Source: Phoronis australis
Taxonomy: Eukaryota; Phoronida; Phoronidae
Assembly (NCBI GenBank): GCA_002633005.1
Contig: NMRA01000039.1
Location: 890,552 to 954,551 of the forward strand
Length of the DNA: 64,000 nucleotides
Reading direction: 5' to 3'
Below are positions 54,601-63,600 of this stretch, piece by piece (within the stretch, counting starts at the first letter, position 1; each line of letters begins with the position of its first letter). The translations under genes and the position numbers were made by a program. The notes below the pieces were generated by a model. The model saw only the letters and a program-made list of their open reading frames with translations. It was not told where the DNA came from and ran no database searches.

Positions 54601-57600
54601 GAACTTTGAGAGTGCCATCTTGGGGAAACGGTCAACAGAGAGTGTGATGGATTGGAGTGTAGTGAAGCAACTGGCTTCGGTTAGTACATATAAGTTCTTC
54701 ACTGTGAGGGACGGGTACTGTGAGGGTCAGGGACCCTGTAGGGTCACAATTACAAGTGTGTTTAATTAAAGGTATATTCCTGGAATTTTGTCAGCTGATT
54801 AGTTTCTATTTTCATTGAGCATGGTACAGTAAATTGACATTTTGCCTAGTATTCGCTCACAATGTTGTGACCTGTGTGGAGGAATATGCAACTGGTGTCT
54901 GACATCATCTCCAGCCAGTCAATTGGGACTATCTCTTGATTCCTTGCAATAAACAAGTAGGGGACAAACAGACTTGTTGACATGGTCACCATCGTCCAGC
55001 TGTCATTTGCAGACTCTGAGGCATCTATGGCCGGTTGCATGAAACAGTCCAAAATAGGGACTCAATTAAGGTCCCTAAATCTTTTGCGTATTTTTGTCTT
55101 TATGGACTCACGGATGTAATGTTTTTCTATCATGATTTCATCTTTATTATGAGCTCCTCTTTGATTAATGACAATTTCTAACAATATAACTAAACACTGA
55201 TCCCAGAGTTCATTGAAAATAAGTAAGGACTCAGTCCTTAAATTGGGGGTGTTGCATGAAAAGATTCCTATTTTCAACAGTATTGACAATTCAACTTGGA
55301 GTTCACTCCAGAAGTTGACTTAGAAATGAAGCTAAAACAAAGGGCAGTCGATGTTTTCACAAGTCCAAAAATACGCAGCAGATTTAGGGAACTTTGTTGA
55401 GTCCCTATTTTGGGACTGTTTCATGCAACCGGGTACTGAACCCTCCACACATGCTCTCCACCTCACAGAGTCTGCTTGAGTTGATTGTCTGGGAATTATG
55501 TCATAGGGCAGGTTTCCAGGATTCATTTATAAAATCCATTGCTGTGCTTGTCTTAAGACCTTCATCTGTTAAACTTTGGTAGTAATTGTCTCCATTTTTC
55601 TTTAAATAGCAATCGCCATCCTATGAAACCACATCTTTGTTGTACTTGTTTAGTGTTGGATGCTATCAATTATCTTCACTTTTGCAGAAATGTGGTCTCT
55701 TTGACGATGAAGTCAATCAGGCAGTTCAGTTCATACATGAGCTGGGCTCTATCCAGCACTTCCCGAATGAAAGGCTGAGGAACAAGGTGGTCATCAACCC
55801 CCAGTGGATTGTTGATGTCATGGCTTGTGTGGTGTCAGTGCACAACTCTGTTATACAGGTAGGAGGGGCATTACATCCAGGAGGGAGGGGTATCTACTTG
55901 TCTGGCAGGTTGGTAAGATGTAAGGGGAGGGGTCTCTGATATAATGGGTTATATCGTGACAGTACACAAATCTGTGATACAGGTAGGAGGGGCATTACAG
56001 TCATCTAGAAGGGAGGAGAATCTACTAGTCTGGCAGGTTGAAAAGATTTAAGGGGAGGGGTCTCTCATGCCATGGGTTATATGGTGTCAGTACGCAAATC
56101 TGTGATACAGATAGGAGGGGCATTACATCTAGAAGGGAGCAGTAGCTACTAGTCTGGCAGGTTGATGAGATCTGAGGGGAGAGGTCTCTGGTGTAATTGC
56201 TTGCATGGTGCCAGTGCACAACTCTGTCATACAGGTAGGAGGGGCATTACATCCAGGAGGGAGGAGTCTGCTAGTCTGGCAGGTTGATGAGATCTGAGGG
56301 GAGGGGTCTCGGATGACCTGGGTTGTGGGGTGTCGGTACACAACTCTGACATACAGGTAGGAGGAGCATTACATCCAGGAGAGAGCAGTCTCTGGCAATC
56401 GTCATACAAAAACATAGATCCAGAGGAGTTAGATTTAGAAGGAAGTGGTCTTTGTTATATGGATAGGTCGAGTTGAAATGATGTTTCATTCCAAAACTCA
56501 CAAGTACAATACTGAGCGGTATTAGATGGAAAAGTGTTTGATTCAAAACTGAGCCTCTCCTTTACAGAATGGTGAGCTGAAGCACAGGGACATTGGCGTT
56601 ATTTGGAAGAATTATGACAACGCACTACACACATGGTTATTGCATCTAACAGAAGCCTTTGACCTCACGTTCCCACTGGGTGATAAACCAGTAAACATAG
56701 TGCCTTGTCTACTGCCGCAAGTGCAACCGCATGTGAGTGTCCAGTGTTGTGAAACTTATACACCTCATATTGGCTGTCACAGATCTGGTTTTGTTACTTT
56801 GTCTGTTATTGACATTGGTGTTGTCATTCCGAGTCAATGAAACATTAAGACTTGATATTCGAGTTGTGAACAGAAACTGATGTTAGGTTGTCGCTTTTTA
56901 AGTTGAAAGTGATCTTCATTTCTTCTAAATTCATTTTAGTTTGAATAACTAGCAGAAAGTGGTTTTCATTTGTTTTTAATTCAGTGAAATTTGAATAAGT
57001 AGCAGAAAGCGGTCTTCGTTTGTCATTAATTCGAAATTGGTTTAATTGGCAAGCAGAAAATGAACTTCATTTGCCTTGATTTCATTGTTATAGTTTTAAC
57101 AACAAACAGAAAGAGGACTGTTCTTTACTTTCTTAACATTCATTGTAGTTTGAATGGCCTGATGTACGTGGTGAGAAAGACTTACGAGAGACAAAGATAG
57201 AGTACACCTTTGACTACTTGCCGGCAGGTTTATTCAACCGTATCCAAGTACGGTTGAGCGAGTTCTCTGACCAGGCGACCATATGGAAGACAGGCTCGTT
57301 GCTCAACAAGAACAGCCATCTTGCCCTGATCATGCAGAAAGGCGATACGGTGGTCATCGTCAAAGTTCAAGGGCCGCGACCTGAGAACATCCTCCTCCTT
57401 ATCCATGAAGTCTTTGAGAGCCTAATTACGGAATCTTTCCATGGCGTCAGGTATGAGTACCAAGTGCCATGCTCCGAATGCATGGAAGCGAACCTAAAAG
57501 AACCGACCATGTTCTCGGCGGGGGTCCTGCATAGTGCTCTGGAATTAAAGGCCATGTTCTTGCAGTGTCACAAGCGATTCCATACGCTTTCCATCTCGCA

Positions 57601-60600
57601 TATTCAAACGACAATGCCACCTGATTCAACGACTGACTTTGACCTTCACCTTCAGAACATGGTGCAAGATCTTGGCAGTCTGCAGAATAACTTCCCGATA
57701 GACTTATTCTTTCTGTACTGTGCTAGCAATGCCCCTGCGGATGAGGCGTCGTGTTCGTGGGTTCACCCCAAAGTCGTGCAACGGGATCTTGAAGAAGCTG
57801 GCTTTACGACAACCTACATAATGAATCTCAAGGAAGAAAAGTTGGATGATGTTGCCATTCGCATGTCGGAGTCAAAAATTGTTCTCGTTTTCATATCAGA
57901 TGACTTTGTCGCTGATGAGACGTGCCAGCGAATGTTCCGTCATGTTAAAGAAAACCTGAAGAAGCCCATATTACTACTGGTTGTCGGCAATGGCTACGAA
58001 TGGCAGAAGTCAGACATTGGAATGCAGATGGCCAAGGAGTTATACTTCCCTCTGCACAAACCAGAGTGGTACAAACTTAATTTCAATAAACTGGAGACCA
58101 AACTGGCTTTGAGAACAGGTAACCTTACTGTGTGTCATCATAAGCATACTTGTCTTTTTGCATCTGGGTAGATGATTGTCTGAGGCCGTTATTATTATAT
58201 GACTAATGATGCTTCTTTTCTTTGATATTGTCATTTCTTATTACTAATGGATTGTAATGTTTACACATGCTTTAATGTACTGTTATCTTCTACTCACCTT
58301 GTTGACCTGGCCAGAAGTTTATGGCTTCTGCAGGCTGTTATTGGTCAGATCACACGTAGCAACATCTGACATTTGGGCAGCATGAATGAAAAGTGACAGT
58401 CCACGGATAGGCGGTCAACGAAGTTATCGTGCTGTGTTTTAGCCAGTCAGTGGGCAGAAGTACCAGTGGTGGCATAATACTGCTTAGTTACTGGATTGAT
58501 GAGGTTTTGCTCTCATCATGTAGCCTTCAGTGTTGACCACAGCCTTGATTGACTCTCCAGTGTCGCCTTCATCCACCAGAGCTTGTTATATGGGTTGTAC
58601 CAGCCGATGATGAGGTCTCAGTGACATCCCAAGATACTGTTACTTGAGATTTTTGCCTTACATATCAAAATGATCATCTTCTGCAGGAAAGAAAGACAAA
58701 GATTCCAGTTCTGAGGAGACGGACGTGTTCATTAGCTATGCGTGGTCCAACTCTCAGACGGCCATAGATATGGGGGAGGCCGCAGCCAGAGCCGGCTCAA
58801 TTGGCTATGGGGACCCCCGCCAGATCAAGGAGTATCTGGAATCTGAGGGTATATCATGTTGGCTGGACACAGAGCGAGTGGGCACGGGAGGCCTGTTTGA
58901 GGATATTGCCGAGGGTAAGGATGGACTGCCTTTACTTATTGCCTCATATAACGGTAACTTTTCTCCCATTTCGCACAAAGATAATAGTTGCAAATTTTTC
59001 ATATTTTCAAAGGCTGCTTACACACCTTACTGCAAATAATTAAAACTAACTAAGTGTTGCTTGACATCTTTACGGTGCAAAGCCAGCGAAGAATCGATTC
59101 AACTGTTCATTTGATCTTTAGTTTATTGACAAAATAGAATTTCACTTTCAGTTTCGTTTTTGTGTGTTAAATAGGTCAAGAATTCCCATATATGTCATGC
59201 CAAGAATTGTTCGACATTTGGCTTACATCAGAATCCAACTGCTACCTGTTGCACACCCAGCGGATTTAATGAAGAACACTGCAACAGTAAACAAAAAGGT
59301 TTACGTTCAACTTGTAAAAGTCACATTTTTTGTCCAATTTTCAATATTCAAAAACCTAATCAAGTGTGCTTTTCACAAACTATTCATATGTGTGATTTAC
59401 AAACTTTCAAAACAAAAATACTTTTGTCATACCCAATGTGTTTATGATGGGTCTCGTTATTTAGAGAACAATAACATCAGCAACCTGAGGCAATTTAATT
59501 AACCACAACAGCGTGGTGTCTTTGCTCTAAATCAACAGATTAGGAGGTAGACAAAGTGGTTGCGTTGCCCAATCTCGACCGGTTATGGTTTCAACGTGGA
59601 TTTCTTTACATGTGATAGCAGTTGTTAGGGAAACACCGTCATAGAAACGGCACAGAGATAGCATATCTGGAATAGAGCCAAGATTAAAGACTAGCTTTGA
59701 ATGATGATCAGGTTTTTAATGATACCGTCGATGTTTCCTCTGGAGGCATTCACAGGACCCTCATAAAGTTACTCATCTCAAAATACTGCGAATAACATCG
59801 AATAAAACATGCATACACATTCAGTTACAATTATCACATAAATTTTGACTCCAGAGACAATTTAGTAAACATAATTTGAAAATCTGCCATGGTTCTCTCG
59901 AGCTTCCCTCCCCGAGTTATTCAAAATATTGTTTTGGTGTAGCTATTATGCGGAACTTGAACATGGTAAAGCAATTAATTTGATGCTGCATATTATTTGT
60001 TCAAAATGAGAAAACAAAAGTTCTCCTGTCCGCCATGGTGCGTTCTAAAGTGATATTTTATTGTACTAACATATGCATTCATTTACCAATCGTTCTACTT
60101 GTCTGTTACACGTTGCAGGGTTTAAAAAGACCAAGGTGGTGGTAGCCTGTATCTCCGATGAGTACACACTGTCGCCCAATTGTCAGATGGAGTTCAGGTT
60201 TGCTCATGTGACCCTTAAGCTTCCAATCATCGTATGTGTCGTGGGAACCGGGCTCAACTGGGAGTCGACTGAGGTGATTGTGCATGATTGGTGTTGAGAC
60301 TATATGCAGTGTAATCGAATTCTTTTCAGTTACGTTATACAACTTAAGATCAATTTTTAGCGAGATTTGTATGTCAAAAGTTACTAGGCTTTGAAGGACT
60401 ATGGGTTTGTAACTGCTTTAATTAGTGTCTAGTACTTAGAATTAGTATCTAGTCTTAGTATTCTAGCAAAAACCTACAGTACGAACCAAAATTATTCTGA
60501 CAAAATGACCCAGAATTCCGCATCATGACGGTTGGGCAGAAGTCAAGTTCACCAGCAGAGTAGTCTCCCCTGATGACTGAGAATGAAGGGGAATTAACTG

Positions 60601-63600
60601 GAAAGTTACTAAAGGTGGCTGAGCCATTTGTAGTTAGAATTTTGCTGTACTAATAGTTATTATCAGACATTTTCCTGTTGATGAGAAGTAGCTGTCATAT
60701 CGGGAAAACTGTATTTTGTCTCAACTGATTACTTTTGTCTTGTACTGTAGCTTTGAAGATTTTGTTTTCAGATTGGAATGCTGTCATTAGGGTACCCAAG
60801 AATTAACTTTCAGATCAACAATGCTGTTGCTAAGGACAGACTGTTAGACAGTGTTAGGGAAAAACTGTCTGCTGCTGTGAAGAAACAAAAAGCATTGGTT
60901 TGTATTGTTGGTTATTGTCTTCTGGATTTATCCGATATCTTAACTACGGTCGTCTTCAAAAAAGAGAGCAGAGGCCAAAGTTCTGGAGTACATTTATTAT
61001 TACTAAATACCATTCCTGGCAATCATTCCACATTTTCTTGACAAAATTACCATAACACCTAAACCACCCCATGTTCTTTTTTGGGGGGAGCTACACTGGC
61101 CAGAACCATGGCCTTAGACCTTTTAAGGTCTAAGGCCATGCAATTAAAATTGAGATACTTCTTTAGAAATGACAGCTCCTCACAAGCAAATAATGGGCAT
61201 TTTTGTTTCAAAATGTTATTTATGTTATGGAGTCACAATTTTCTAAATATTTTTAAAATGATATTGCAGCAGCACTTGCCATGCTGTTTTTACTTTTTGT
61301 TTCCATCTACAATGACAGTTATCAGTCCATCTCTTGAATCATTTCAGACGAAAGCACCAAAGAGCAGTGTAGCAGACGTCTCTCAACAGAGACAGAGTGC
61401 ATTCCAGGAGCTGTTCGAATTGGCGCAGAGAAAATTTCTACGCCAGCTCACTAATTACAGTGACAAGAATGTGGTGTTTCCCAGAATTTTTGTCGTTGAC
61501 TCGACTGACACTGATGTAGAAAAAGAAGAAGACCCTGCTCAGGTACATTTGTCTTATTTATGAGCGTGAGTCACAGTTGGAAATTTTGTGCAAATCGTTT
61601 TACTCACACATTTTGTTCCTGTTCTACTTCCTTAGCAACTTGCACTAGAATGGTGAGCAACTTGTGCCTGGAACAAGGTGAATTAGTGAAAATGGTATCA
61701 TTTGACTGTATTATCATATTATTTGTTTAGATAAACAACTATCTGAAGCTAAAAACCTCCCAGAACATTTCAAATTTTTATTTTTTAATGTCAGTATTTG
61801 GTTTAACATCAACTCCCAATCTTTGTGAAAGCCCACAAAGTTGAGAAAGTAAATAGTTCTTTTATTACGCGGTATTGTTTTAAGTTACTACAAGAAATGT
61901 GTATCAGACCAGTGATAATTAGAATTTTCTTGTCTGAGTCCTAGGCAGCTCGTGTATAATCACACTAGGGGGGGGGGGCTTTAAAACTATACAAAGCAAT
62001 TGGATAAAGTTAAGTTACCAAATTTGAACTATAAGCTACAGATGAACTCCACTCAGTGTAACTAATGTAAATTACAAGCACCAATTTCTTATGAAAATCT
62101 CGATGAGATTTAATTCACATCTGCTGCTATCCGAGGTTTTTGAAAATAGTTTTGGATGTTTGGCCTTAAAAGAAAATTTTTTGTTATCACAGGAACCTGC
62201 AGGCGACGACAGCACTTTGGAACTGGAAGACTCACCAGTCAACTACTGTTTCAAGGTCCTGTGTGAGCACGATGGTGGTTGGCACTGCACCTCGAATAGT
62301 GTTCCCATCACCACGTATGATCTAAAGACCTTCTGGTCGTTACTTGCACCTTACATGGGCCGAGTTTTGACCATACTGAAGCACAGTGACATTAACCTGA
62401 ATCTCCTACAGTCAACTCAGGGCAAATCATTGATATCATTCTTTGAACAGGTGAGCGTAACTGTAACTTCATTGAAATGCTACACTGTAAAATGACATTG
62501 TATGCCTGCCAAGCTCTTCAATGTGTAGTGCAGAATGTGAGAATAAAAGTTTGAAACTATGGTTCATAAATAGAACTGACAGAAGTCACATGGCAAACGC
62601 ATTGTTTAATTGCATCATCAAATTTCTCTTTATCTGTGAAAGAAGTCAACAAAGATATTCATGCTCACCTAAAATCGTCATTCTCCACATCTTCATGTGC
62701 ATTTTTTTTTCCTCGTCTCTATCCTCGTCTTCATTCTAATCCTTGTCCTTTTCCTCAAGTTCATCATCATCCTCTTTATCATTCTTTGTCTTCGCGTTTT
62801 CACGAGGATTGCATATTTACAGAATGCACCTCATTTTAATTCTCATTCTCATTTTGTCAGTCCTTTTCTACCTTTTCATTGCCCCCGAATTCCTGCTCAA
62901 CTACGTAATTATCATCACCTTCGTCATACTTCACAATGTTGGTTAACTTTTTACCAATCTTCCTTCTCATACATCTTCCCCTTCTCATCTTCCCCCTTAT
63001 CAATCTTCCCCTTCTCATCTTCCCCCTTATCAATATTCCCATTCTCATCTTCCCCCTTATCAATCTTTCCATACTCATCTTCCCCCTTANCTTATCAATC
63101 TTCCCATTCTCATCTTCCCCCTTATCAATCTTCCCATTCTCATCTTCCCCTTATCCATCGTCCCATTCTCGTCTATCTATCTACCCATCCTCATCTCTCC
63201 TCTTATAAATCATCCCATTCTAATCTTCCCCCTCATCTTTCCTTCCAGTCTTATGTTCATCATTGCTCTCATCTTTCTACTCACAGTCCTCCTCCTCGTC
63301 CTTCCTTATCAAAGTCATCATTGCCATAATCATTGCTTAATATGATTGTTTTTAAACAGGTTTGCAGACTATTGCCTTGTAGGGCATTGTCATGCTTTTC
63401 CACATATTCCGTCTTTGTTTCTTTTTCCTATGTTTTCAAGAAGCACTTTATATATTTTTTTCTAGAATTGTGGAAGTAGTTCCCAGATTAGTCGACTGTA
63501 CAAAGAACTTCGACGATATCTTCAGTTGAATTGCCCTGACAACTGCGGTCTGAAGAGGTGGGCTTTATCTCTTATTTTGTCTGGTTGATCAGAAGTGCCC

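Noticed and set aside
59164-59502. 112-codon plus-strand ORF in intron 44
   Set aside because: No splice signals, no family features, and exon 44 joins exon 45 directly within the TIR fold.
62960-63180. CRISPR-like array
   Set aside because: Units are contiguous without unique spacers and the genome is eukaryotic.
62697-63329. 210-codon ORF and an antisense Arg/Gly/Met ORF
   Set aside because: Translation of the 27-bp minisatellite and an N base; no protein character.
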